Program-made: the position numbers and the translations under genes
Notes under the pieces: model-generated
The model's input: the letters and a program-made list of their open reading frames with translations, nothing else
What the model was told of the DNA's origin: nothing
The model's database searches: none
Assembly: GCF_002741035.1 (NCBI RefSeq)
Contig: NZ_CP016808.1
Span: 2,852,001 to 2,916,000, forward strand
Length of the DNA stretch: 64,000 bases
Source: Paenibacillus sp. BIHB 4019
GTDB taxonomy: Bacteria > Bacillota > Bacilli > Paenibacillales > Paenibacillaceae
Reading direction: 5' to 3'
Part shown: positions 1-9,600 of the stretch, in pieces
How positions within the stretch are numbered: the first letter of the stretch is position 1
Layout of the letters: every line of letters starts with the position of its first letter

Positions 1-218
1 TCTTCTCCATTCCTCAGCACAAGGTAACGCAAGTGGTCCACCATCTTTGCTGCAAGCATTGCTCGATCAGACCAACACAGAAATACTCTGACAAAAAATA
101 CAGGAATCGCATCATAAGCTTTGACGGGAGGGAGAGAGAGTTTAGAGGTGGGGTAGTCGAGTATGGTTATTATTTTTTTCAGAATAGAAATGGGATTACA
201 AGGAGGAACAAGATACTT

Positions 219-3200
219 ATGAAGCTTGTGAAACGCAGATCGCTGATTTATCTGTTAATAGTAAGTATGATACTGACGTTGATAGCTGGACCTGGAACGG
301 CTGAAGCAGCAGCCTCTAATTGGATTATGGTGGATGGCGGCGGGAATACTGGCCTGAATGTGAATACTTCGAGTCATGCACCGCAAGCTATGCGTACGGC
401 CGTACACCATAATATTCTTTATGCAGCCTGGATTGAAAGGGCATCGGCAGTTAATCAGGTTCGAGTAAAAAGCTTTAATGGAACAACCTGGAGAAGCGTA
501 GACGGAGGCGGTACGACCGGTCTGAATATAAATCCAGCAGATCGAGCGCTTAACCCTTCCTTAATTGTTTATGAGGATATTTTATACTTGCTTTGGGAGG
601 AAACGGGTAAGATTCGCGCAAAAAAATACGATGGAACCAGTTGGATCAGTGTCGATGAAGGCGGCTTGAATGGAAGCGCTTCGGCAACATCATCTGCTCC
701 ACGCATGGCCGTCATGAATAACAACCTTTACGTAGCTTGGCATGAGAAGGTAGACGGCGGAGTTAATCAGATTCGAGTAATGAGCTTTGACGGTACCAAT
801 TGGACCAGTGTCGATGGCGGAGGCTCTACAGGTTTGAACGCAAATCCATTGAGCTCTGCAACCTATCCGACGATGGCTGTATTCAACAATGCTTTATACA
901 TTTCTTGGTATGAATATAATAGTAGTGCTGCACAAGTGAGAGTAATGAAATATGATGGCTCCAGTTGGATTAGTGTCGATGGTGGAGGAAGCGACGGTAT
1001 AAACGTAAATCCTTCTTTAAACGCATTAGCGCCCGAATTAATCGAATTTAATAATGCGCTGTATGCAACATGGTATGAGAGTAGTCAGATTAGAGTCAAG
1101 AAGTATGATGGAGCAAGCTGGACGAGCGTCGATGGCGGGGGTTCAATTGGCTTGAATGTAAATACTAACAGGGAAGCATCTTTTCCTAAACCGATGGTGT
1201 TCAATAATGATTTATACGTTACATGGCTTGAAGATAATGGTACTATTAGAGCTCAAATTCGGGTAAAAAAGTATGATAGAACAAGTTGGTCATCTGTAGA
1301 TGATGGAGGTTCAAATGGTATTAATGCCGGCTTTGCCGATACAGCTTGGGAACCTTCCCTGCAACAATTTAATGGTGATTTATATGCGTTTTGGGCTGAA
1401 GCCAATGGTTATTCCGGTCAGGTTAGGGCAGCCAGGATGTTGATTAACGCTGATTTTCCGACCATCAGTTCACAGCCAGCGAATCAGGCGGTAAATGTGG
1501 GAGGAACGGCGACGCTTAGAGTGACGGCATACACCATCGACGGCGGGACGTTAAGCTACCAGTGGTACAGCAATACCAGCAACAGCACCTCCGGCGGTAC
1601 GCTTGTGACTGGAGCGATCAGCGCAAGCTATAACGCGCCGACTGCCACTGAAGGTACTCTGTACTATTACGTCGAGGTGACGAATACAAATTCGCGCGCT
1701 GAGGGAACAAAATCGGCGAGCGTTACGAGCAATGTTGTTTCGGTGACAGCGAACGCGCTCGTGAACGCCGCTACGCCGAGCATTGGGACGCAGCCAGCGG
1801 ATGAGACGGTGGAGGTTGGAGGAACGGCAACGCTTAGCGTAGCGGCGAGCGTGAGCGATGGAGGTGTATTGAGCTACCAGTGGTATAGCAACGGCAGCAA
1901 CAGCACGAGCGGAGGTACGTTGGTGAATGGTGCGACAAGCGCTAGCTATAATGTACCGACGGCAACGGCTGGCACGAGGTATTATTACGTCGTAGTGACG
2001 AACACGAATGCCAGCGTGAGCGGAACGAAGATGGCTAGCGTGATAAGTGGAGTAGCTCAAGTGACGGTGAACGCGCTCGTAAATGCAGCTGAGCCAAACA
2101 TTGGGACGCAGCCAGCGGATGAGACGGTGAGCGTTGGAGGAACGGCAACGCTTAGCGTAGCGGCGAGCGTGAGTGATGGAGGTATATTGAGCTACCAGTG
2201 GTATAGTAATGGCAGCAACAGCACGAGCGGAGGCACGTTGGTGAACGGAGCGACCGGTGCAAGCTACAACGCACCGACAGCAACGGCTGGCCCTAGGTAT
2301 TATTACGTCGTAGTGACGAACACGAATGCGAGCGTGAATGGAACGAAGACAGCTAGCGTGACGAGTGGAACCGCATTGGTGACGGTGAACGCGCTGGTGA
2401 ACGCGGCTACGCCGAGCATTGGGACGCAGCCGACAGATGAGACGGTGAATGTTGGAGGAACGGCGACGCTTAATGTAACGGCGAGTGTGAGTGATGGAGG
2501 TGTGCTGAGCTATCAGTGGTACAGCAACGGCAGCAATAGCACGAGCGGGGGCACGTTGGTGAACGGAGCGATCGGTGCAAGCTACAACGCACCGACGGCA
2601 ACAGCTGGCACGAGGTATTATTACGTCGTAGTGACGAACACGAATGCCAGCGTGAGCGGAACGAAGATGGCTAGCGTGACGAGTGGAACCGCATTGGTGA
2701 CGGTGAACGCGCTAGTGAACGCCGCTACGCCAAACATTGGGACACAGCCAGCGGATGAGACGGTGAACGTTGGAGGAACGGCGACGCTTAATGTAGCGGC
2801 GAGTGTGAGTGATGGAGGTGTGCTGAGCTACCAGTGGTACAGCAACGGCAGCAACAGCACGAGCGGAGGCATGTTGGTGAATGGAGCGACCAGCGCGGGC
2901 TACAACGCACCGACAGCAATGGCTGGCACAAGGTATTATTACGTCGTAGTGACGAACACGAATGCGAGCGTGAATGGAACGAAGACCGCCAGCGTAACAA
3001 GCAATGTCGTTTCCGTCACCGCAACCGAGGTTCTTACCTACGAAATAGAAGCGATAGATCATCAGACTGCATCTGCCTTGACGCAAGGGTATGGACCCGG
3101 TACTCAGCAAACGCTGGTGATTTCCGTTACGAATACCGGTACGGGACATTTAACAGGCTTATCCGTAGCGAAGGGGGGAGCAGACGCCGGAGCTTTTGAA

Positions 3201-5204
3201 ATCTCGCAGCCTGCCTCCACCTTAAATAGCGGTGCGCCGTCCACCAGCTTTACAGTCAAAGTCAAGGATGGTCTCGCAGCCGGGAGTTACACCACAACGG
3301 TTACCGTATCCGCTGCCCTTATGAGCGATCGGACCTTTACCGTTACGCAGAACATTACCCTGCCTGGCGTACCTGCAAGCCCGACTTCGCTACAAGCTAT
3401 AGCTGGAGATCGAAGCGTTGCCTTGAATTGGGAGGCGGTGGAGCATGCTGATGCATATGAGATCTATGTAGCGACGGCTTCGGGCGATTTCAGCGATTCC
3501 GTCGCTACGGTGGGGGATACAACCTACGAAGTGACAGGGTTAACCAATGGAGTTACCTATTATTTTGCGGTCAAGGCTAGCAATTCGGGCGGCTCAAGCC
3601 CTTTCTCGGAAGAAGCCAGTGCGATACCTGCAACGGTGCCATTAGCTCCGACGAACGTGCGAGCGAGCGCGGGCGACACGATAGCCACCGTTCGTTTCGA
3701 TGCTCCGGCTGACCATGGGGGGAGCGCCATTTTTCGGTATGAGGTGATGGCTAGCCCGGGCGGAATTACGGTAATCGGAACGACAACGCAAATGGAAGTC
3801 ACAGGGCTGACCAATGGGACGGACTATACGTTTACGGTTCGGGCAATCAACAGCGTCGGACCTGGTGCCGTATCTGCTGCATCTCATTCCGTTAGGCCGA
3901 CGGCGAGCGTCACAACGTCACCAGCGCAGACTTCGTCCCCAACGATGGAATGGGTGAAGTTTTTGGTGAACGGTCAGCAGGTGGAACAGCTTGGTCCTGT
4001 CATTGCAACGACCCTAGCGGGGCGAACGGTCATCACGGCCGAGCTGGATTCCGCTAAGCTAACGGCCAGGTTAGGGCAAGAAAAGCCGGGAGCTGTCCTG
4101 TCCATTGTTGCGGCTAATGGCACCGACACGGTAAACATCAAGCTAAACGGCCAACTGCTCCACAACCTGAAGCAGAAAGCGACGACCTTGGTCATTCAGA
4201 CGGAGAAGACAGTTTTCACACTGCCTGCTCAATCAATCTATAGCGACGCGATCTTCGCGGAGCGTTTGGGTAGCCAAATGCTGCTGCAAGACGTAAAGGT
4301 ATGGCTCTCCGTCGGCCATGCTACGAGTGAAACATCCAAGCGCTTGCAGGATGTAACTGAGCGGTTAGATGCGGAGATCATCTCGCCAGCTATCACGTTT
4401 GCCATCAAGGTGGAGTATGGCGATAAGACGGAGGAGGAGATCCGGTATTCGAATTACCCAGATAGACTTCTGGCGATTGCGCCGGAGGTGGATGTGAATC
4501 GGATCACGACAGCAGTCGCTCTTGAACCGGATGGAACGATTCGTCATGTTCCGAGTAGAATCGTGATGGTCGACGGCAAACGCTATGTGAAAATCAGCGA
4601 CCTGTCGAATGGCACCTATGCCGTTATTCATCATTCGCAACGCTTCATCGACGTGGAGAAGCATTGGTCCGAACCAGCCGTAAACGACCTGGGGTCGCGT
4701 CTGATTCTGAGTGCTCCGGTAAACGGATTCTTCCATCCCAATCGCGACATAACCCGAGCCGAGTTTGCGGGAATCCTCGTGCGGAGCATTGGGCTGAGCA
4801 GGGTGGAGGGGCCGATGCGTTTTGTGGACGTGAAGGAGGAGGAGTGGTATAGCGGCGCCGTACAAACGGCCTATGAGTATGGCTTAATTTCAGGCTTCGG
4901 CGACGAGACGTTCCGACCGAACGATAACATAACGCGAGAACAGGCGTTTATCATGCTTGCCAAAGCCATGATGCTGATTCATACGGATAAAAGCCAGCAG
5001 ACGGTTAATTCCTCTGCTCCGCTCCACCGTTTTGTAGATTCGGATAGCCTATCGGAATGGGCGAAAAGCGGTGCGGCGATGGTCGTGGAGGCTGGTCTGG
5101 TATCGGGCCGCGGAGGAAACACGCTATCGCCGAAAGCTTATATCAATCGGGCGGAAGTAGCTATGATCGTATGGAAGCTTTTACAGCAAACCAAACTTAT
5201 CTAA
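219..5204 (+). CDS. Giant secreted SLH protein with propeller-like, Ig-like and FN3 domains
   Basis: A cell-surface protein of about 1661 residues, probably held on the secondary cell-wall polymer by its SLH domains. The ATG at 219 is chosen because AGGAGG lies at 201-206 and the protein then begins with a clean signal peptide (MKLVKRRS, hydrophobic core, cleavage near AEAAA). The same frame stays open upstream to 33, but without a signal. Seven repeats of about 55 residues carrying W-x-S-V-D-G-G-G follow, which suggests a seven-bladed beta-propeller. Then come five Ig-like repeats, four of them spaced exactly 318 bp (106 residues) apart, a further beta-sandwich, two FN3 domains and an uncharacterised linker. 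Three C-terminal SLH domains carry ITRAEF, ITREQA and INRAEV. No catalytic motif was seen, so an adhesive or glycan-binding role is an inference. Confidence 0.85.
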   Translation: MKLVKRRSLIYLLIVSMILTLIAGPGTAEAAASNWIMVDGGGNTGLNVNTSSHAPQAMRTAVHHNILYAAWIERASAVNQVRVKSFNGTTWRSVDGGGTTGLNINPADRALNPSLIVYEDILYLLWEETGKIRAKKYDGTSWISVDEGGLNGSASATSSAPRMAVMNNNLYVAWHEKVDGGVNQIRVMSFDGTNWTSVDGGGSTGLNANPLSSATYPTMAVFNNALYISWYEYNSSAAQVRVMKYDGSSWISVDGGGSDGINVNPSLNALAPELIEFNNALYATWYESSQIRVKKYDGASWTSVDGGGSIGLNVNTNREASFPKPMVFNNDLYVTWLEDNGTIRAQIRVKKYDRTSWSSVDDGGSNGINAGFADTAWEPSLQQFNGDLYAFWAEANGYSGQVRAARMLINADFPTISSQPANQAVNVGGTATLRVTAYTIDGGTLSYQWYSNTSNSTSGGTLVTGAISASYNAPTATEGTLYYYVEVTNTNSRAEGTKSASVTSNVVSVTANALVNAATPSIGTQPADETVEVGGTATLSVAASVSDGGVLSYQWYSNGSNSTSGGTLVNGATSASYNVPTATAGTRYYYVVVTNTNASVSGTKMASVISGVAQVTVNALVNAAEPNIGTQPADETVSVGGTATLSVAASVSDGGILSYQWYSNGSNSTSGGTLVNGATGASYNAPTATAGPRYYYVVVTNTNASVNGTKTASVTSGTALVTVNALVNAATPSIGTQPTDETVNVGGTATLNVTASVSDGGVLSYQWYSNGSNSTSGGTLVNGAIGASYNAPTATAGTRYYYVVVTNTNASVSGTKMASVTSGTALVTVNALVNAATPNIGTQPADETVNVGGTATLNVAASVSDGGVLSYQWYSNGSNSTSGGMLVNGATSAGYNAPTAMAGTRYYYVVVTNTNASVNGTKTASVTSNVVSVTATEVLTYEIEAIDHQTASALTQGYGPGTQQTLVISVTNTGTGHLTGLSVAKGGADAGAFEISQPASTLNSGAPSTSFTVKVKDGLAAGSYTTTVTVSAALMSDRTFTVTQNITLPGVPASPTSLQAIAGDRSVALNWEAVEHADAYEIYVATASGDFSDSVATVGDTTYEVTGLTNGVTYYFAVKASNSGGSSPFSEEASAIPATVPLAPTNVRASAGDTIATVRFDAPADHGGSAIFRYEVMASPGGITVIGTTTQMEVTGLTNGTDYTFTVRAINSVGPGAVSAASHSVRPTASVTTSPAQTSSPTMEWVKFLVNGQQVEQLGPVIATTLAGRTVITAELDSAKLTARLGQEKPGAVLSIVAANGTDTVNIKLNGQLLHNLKQKATTLVIQTEKTVFTLPAQSIYSDAIFAERLGSQMLLQDVKVWLSVGHATSETSKRLQDVTERLDAEIISPAITFAIKVEYGDKTEEEIRYSNYPDRLLAIAPEVDVNRITTAVALEPDGTIRHVPSRIVMVDGKRYVKISDLSNGTYAVIHHSQRFIDVEKHWSEPAVNDLGSRLILSAPVNGFFHPNRDITRAEFAGILVRSIGLSRVEGPMRFVDVKEEEWYSGAVQTAYEYGLISGFGDETFRPNDNITREQAFIMLAKAMMLIHTDKSQQTVNSSAPLHRFVDSDSLSEWAKSGAAMVVEAGLVSGRGGNTLSPKAYINRAEVAMIVWKLLQQTKLI
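1456..3024 (+). repeat. Five Ig-like coding repeats, 318-bp period
   Basis: The CAGCC-type marker at the start of each unit lies at 1791, 2109, 2427 and 2745, a constant 318-bp step. A more diverged first unit starts near 1456. Each unit encodes a domain with GGTATL, LSYQWYSN and YYYVVVTN signatures. Units 2 to 5 are nearly identical at DNA level, so the copy number may vary between strains or collapse in short-read assemblies. Confidence 0.85.
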
Positions 5205-5263
5205 TGTAATGTGTGATTAATTTTTTAGAGATCGGTAATAGCTGAAAAATACTTAGTTTCTTT

Positions 5264-5317
5264 CAACCAAGGGACCTCGATCTCCGCTTTCAGTGGAATT
5301 TGAGGTCCTTTTGGTTG
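5264..5317 (+). terminator. Probable terminator after the first SLH gene
   Basis: An imperfect stem pairs CAACCAAGGGACCTC with GAGGTCCTTTTGGTTG about 60 bp past the stop codon. There is no clean T run directly after the stem, so efficiency is uncertain. Confidence 0.55.
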
Positions 5318-5491
5318 CACTTTTGACTGAATCTGCACTCTATGAGCTTGATAAGGACTTGCTCACTGATGGTGGCAGAAAACCGTGTGTCATTCATTCA
5401 AGAGTTGTTCTTAAATGCTTCTTTACCTAGGAGAGCGTAAATCTTACATGATATAGTTAGCGTTAACGGATTGATATGAGGGAGTGAAGCT

Positions 5492-5899
5492 ATGACGATT
5501 GAATGGGCGACAGCGGCAGATGAGGCATTTATTGCTGATCGGGATCATCATATTTTAGCGAGTCTTATAGGCAGGAAGATTGAGAATCGAGAATATTATG
5601 TGTTTCGGAACGAGCTAGGCGATAGAATCGGCTGGATGAGGTACGGCTATTTTTGGGACAATACACCGTTTTTGAACATGATTTGGCTGGATGAGCGGGA
5701 GCGGGGCAAGGGCTTCGGCAAAACCGCGACGCTGCTTTGGGAGCAGCATATGCGGGAGCAAGGCTGCAAGCTCGTCATGACCTCAACGCAGGCGGACGAG
5801 GATGCGCAGCATTTTTATCGGAAACTGGGATACAAGGACTCGGGCTGTTTGATGTGGGAAAATCAGGCTTTGGAAATTATTCTGACTAAAGCAATTTAA
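5492..5899 (+). CDS. GNAT-family N-acetyltransferase
   Basis: A 135-residue protein with the GNAT fold. The acetyl-CoA-binding motif A is visible as DERERGKGFGKTA (about residues 67-79), and the C-terminal part has the usual AQHFYRKLGYKDSG signature. The substrate cannot be told from sequence. The start ATG is preceded by GAGGGAGTG. The gene stands alone. It is followed at 5914 by a strong AGGAGGG site and a 17-codon frame that ends at once, perhaps the beginning of a lost gene. Confidence 0.8.
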   Translation: MTIEWATAADEAFIADRDHHILASLIGRKIENREYYVFRNELGDRIGWMRYGYFWDNTPFLNMIWLDERERGKGFGKTATLLWEQHMREQGCKLVMTSTQADEDAQHFYRKLGYKDSGCLMWENQALEIILTKAI

Positions 5900-5955
5900 G
5901 GAGGGAGTTGCGATGAGCGGTTGCCTTCCGAGCTTCCAGCACATGCTAAGCTCGC

Positions 5956-6390
5956 TTATCGGATAGCCGGCGCCGAGAGCATGTCCTTCGGATCGGGGAA
6001 CTGAAATTTATCGAAGTCCAACATCCCGTAATCGTCGATGATTAGAATCCCGAGGGTATGCCGTTGTCGAGATTCGATTTCGGCTTATTGAATGATTTTC
6101 TCCTGCGTCGGTTCATCGAACATTTCGACCCAAGTGCAGTGCTGCGGAGCTAGAAAGGCAAGCGGGTCGGGCCGGAGGTACGATGGCCGGAAGTAATCGT
6201 TGCGGGTATGAAGATAGGAAGCCCCGACTCTGGACGGATGCAGTCTGTTCCAGACGTTCCGATATATCATGTTGCCTTTGGTAAAATCCGCGTTGGTCGC
6301 GATCGTCATCATCCAACTTCTATGGTCCTGGAACGAATTGCAATGGCCTCTTATCATCAACAACTCGCCTGATAAACGAAGGCGTGGCCT
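5956..6390 (-). pseudogene. Remnant of an unrecognised gene with an internal stop
   Basis: On the minus strand one frame reads through about 145 codons, interrupted by a single TAA at 6085-6087. The sequence on both sides looks protein-like (HRSWMMTIATNADF before the stop, GILIIDDYGMLDFDKF after it). No ATG with a ribosome site opens the frame, and a stop lies at 6391-6393. I do not recognise the family. The 800-bp gap between the GNAT gene and the second SLH gene holds nothing else except a terminator and a regulatory region. Confidence 0.45.
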
Positions 6391-6414
6391 TCAGTGCTCA
6401 TAAAGGTTGACCGG

Positions 6415-6467
6415 AACGCCAAGAGGACGCTAAGCTCTGAATCTCATCCGGCTTGGCGTTTTTTATT
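6415..6467 (+). terminator. Rho-independent terminator
   Basis: The stem AACGCCAAG / CTTGGCGTT (6415-6423 and 6452-6460) is followed by a T run. It has no intact gene directly upstream, which supports the view that a gene here was lost. Confidence 0.6.
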
Positions 6468-6553
6468 GAATTGAACGCGGAGACCTCTAGACTTAGGGGT
6501 TTCCTTTCCTTTTTATAACCAAGGGGCAGCCGAATCTGTAAACATGAACCTAA

Positions 6554-6620
6554 CTACCCGATTTAGCTCATTGAACTACCCTCTCGGGTAGGTCAATTCA
6601 GCCCTGCTATCTCTTATAGT
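6554..6620 (+). promoter_or_regulatory. CTACCC repeats and inverted repeat upstream of the second SLH gene
   Basis: CTACCC occurs at 6554-6559 and 6576-6581, 22 bp apart, and in inverse at 6586-6591. The latter two are arms of the inverted repeat ATTGA-A-CTACCC / GGGTAG-G-TCAAT (6570-6597). A -10-like TATAGT lies at 6615-6620. Regularly spaced direct and inverse sites resemble those of activators such as MalT, and a MalT-like regulator is encoded downstream. Binding by that protein is an inference. Confidence 0.4.
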
Positions 6621-6696
6621 ATAGAGGATGGTTTGTATAGCTCGAGAGTGACAAATGGACTCTATCTACACAACGATAAGAGGAGAGTAGAAACTA

Positions 6697-9600
6697 ATGA
6701 TTAGGCGTAGTATTTCATTGTTTATGGTTTTGATAATAGTAGTGGGGTTATTTCCCTCTTATTCTTCTGCAGGAAGCGGGGTCACGAGTCTAACTTCTTT
6801 AACTTTGTCTAGCGGCAAGGCTGTGGAGGATCTCATGGACACTTGGAAATTCTATGCGGACGTTGCGAACGACGTGAGCGAGATAACGGTTACGCCGACG
6901 GCGGTAGACGCTGATTCCAAGATTGAGGTAAACGGCGTAGAGGTACCTAGCGGCAGTCCGTCGGGAGCAATTGCCCTGAATGTTGGAGTTAACACAATAG
7001 AGATTCTGGTGACACCAGCCCCGCCTCTAGAAAGGGATAAGAAAATCACGACTTTAACGGTAACTCGAGCGGGTGGACCGGGTAGCAACACCATATTGAA
7101 TTTTCTAGGCCTATTTCTGGAAAGCGAAATACCGGGGGATTTACCCGTCGGCTTCGGGTTTAATAAGAGCTTGCCGTTCTATGATTCGATAGCTTTCATC
7201 GGCCAGAACAAGGTTCTGATCGATCCCCAACCCGAGGATAGCGGGGCGACCGTCACTGTAAACGGAATCGAAGCGACAAGAGGCGTCAAAGTACCCGTTG
7301 GCTTACTAATGGGAGATAACACGATAACGGTCGTCGTGACGGCGAGTGACGGGACGACAACCCGAACCTATACGTTGATTATTAATCGTCTCCCGGGCGC
7401 GGATACTTCGCTTATCGAACTGGGGCTAAACAACGGCGTACCCGTTGTCGATCCTGACGATAACAAAAAATACTCCGTTAACTTCGCCTACGGCGTGACG
7501 AGCACTAGAGTATATCCGGTAGCCAAAATGGATTATGTAACGATTACCGTAAACGGAAAAAGCGTGGCGAACGGCGGGTTATCCGAGGCGATTCCCTTGG
7601 AGGTCGGGAGCAATACGATTGCGGTCGTGGTGACGTCGGAGAATGGGTTGGCTACGGCCAACTACACCCTGACGGTAACGCGGGCAGCCGCGCCGTCGGG
7701 CTACAAGGTAACCTTCGTCGAGAATAATGGCGGTGTCGATCCGGTCGCGGATTTGTATGAAGTTAGCCCGGGATCGACGATTGCAAGGCCGGAGGTAACC
7801 CGTGATGACTATCTCTTCGCGGGTTGGTATAAGGAAGGGAATTATATTACCTTATGGGATTTCGATAAGGATACGGTAAATGAGAATATGACGCTGTACG
7901 CGAAGTGGACGCCGACGTATACGGTGGTGTTCGACTCGCAAGGAGGAAGTTCGGTTGAGAGAGCGTCCGGCCTTCTCTCCGGAGCGACCGTCCCGAAGCC
8001 AGCCGATCCGACAAAAGCGGGCTATGCATTCTCGGGTTGGTATGTGGATGAAAACTTCTCGTCGGCCTGGAACTTCGCGTCGGATACGGTAATCTTGGAT
8101 GCGTGGAGCGTGAATAGGACGCTGTATGCGAAGTGGACGGCAGTTCCGGTGTCGACGTACACGGTGACGTTCGACTCGAAAGAAGGCAGCGCGGTAGCGA
8201 GCGCGATAGGCTTAAGTGCTGGAGCGACGATCACGAAGCCGACCGACCCAACGAGAGCTGGCTACACGTTCTCGGGCTGGTATAAGGATGAGGTCTACGT
8301 CTCGGCCTGGAACTTCGCGACGGATACGGTAAGCGCGAATACGACGTTGTATGCGAAGTGGACAGCGATTCCGGTGTCGACGTACACGGTGACGTTCGAT
8401 TCGAAAGAAGGCAGCGCGGTAGCGAGCTTGACTGGCATCGCTGCGGGAGCGACTGTGACGAAGCCAACCGACCCAACAAGAGCGGGCTACACGTTCTCGG
8501 GCTGGTATAAGGATGAGGGCTACGCTTCGGAGTGGAACTTTTCCACGGATACGGTAAGCGCGAATGCGACGTTGTATGCGAAGTGGACGGCAGTTCCGGT
8601 GTCGACGTACACGGTTACGTTCGACTCGAAGGAAGGCAGCGCGGTAGCGAGCTTGACTGGCATCGCTGCGGGAGCAACGATCACGAAGCCATCCGACCCG
8701 ACGAGAGCGGGCTACACGTTCTCGGGCTGGTATAAGGATGAGGGCTACGCCTCGGAGTGGAACTTCACGACGGATACGGTAAGCGCGAATGCGACGTTGT
8801 ATGCGAAATGGACGGCAGTTCCGGTGCCGACATACACGGTGACGTTCGATTCGAAGGAAGGCAGCGCGGTAGCGAGCGCGATAGGCTTAAGTGCGGGAGC
8901 GACGATCACGAAGCCATCCGATCCGACGAGAGCGGGCTACACGTTCTCGGGCTGGTATAAGGATGAGGGCTACGCCTCGGAGTGGAACTTCACGACGGAT
9001 ACGGTAAGCGCGAATACGACGTTGTATGCGAAATGGACGGCAGTTCCGGTACCGACGTACACGGTTACGTTCGACTCGAAGGAAGGCAGCGCGGTAGCGA
9101 GCTTGACTGGCATCGCTGCGGGAGCAACGATCACGAAGCCATCCGACCCGACGAGAGCGGGCTACACGTTCTCGGGCTGGTATAAGGATGAGGGCTACGC
9201 TTCGGAGTGGAACTTTTCCACGGATACGGTAAGCGCGAATGCGACGTTGTATGCGAAATGGACGGCAGTTCCGGTGCCGACGTACACGGTTACGTTCGAC
9301 TCGAAGGAAGGCAGCGCGGTAGCGAGCTTGACTGGCATCGCTGCGGGAGCAACGATCACGAAGCCATCCGACCCGACGAGAGCGGGCTACACGTTCTCGG
9401 GCTGGTATAAGGATGAGGGCTACGCCTTGGAGTGGAACTTCACGACGGATACGGTAAGCGCGAATACGACGTTGTATGCGAAATGGACGGCAGTTCCGGT
9501 GCCGACATACACGGTGACGTTCGATTCGAAGGAAGGCAGTGCGGTAGCGAGCGAGACAGGCATCCTCTCCGGAGCGACCGTCCCGAAGCCAGCCGATCCG

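Noticed and set aside
1..120. Open minus-strand frame running off the left edge of the window
   Set aside because: About 40 codons, no ribosome site or recognisable motif; too short to support.
2712..3149. Minus-strand frames inside the Ig repeats of the first SLH gene
   Set aside because: Antisense shadows of a highly repetitive coding region; no start signals.
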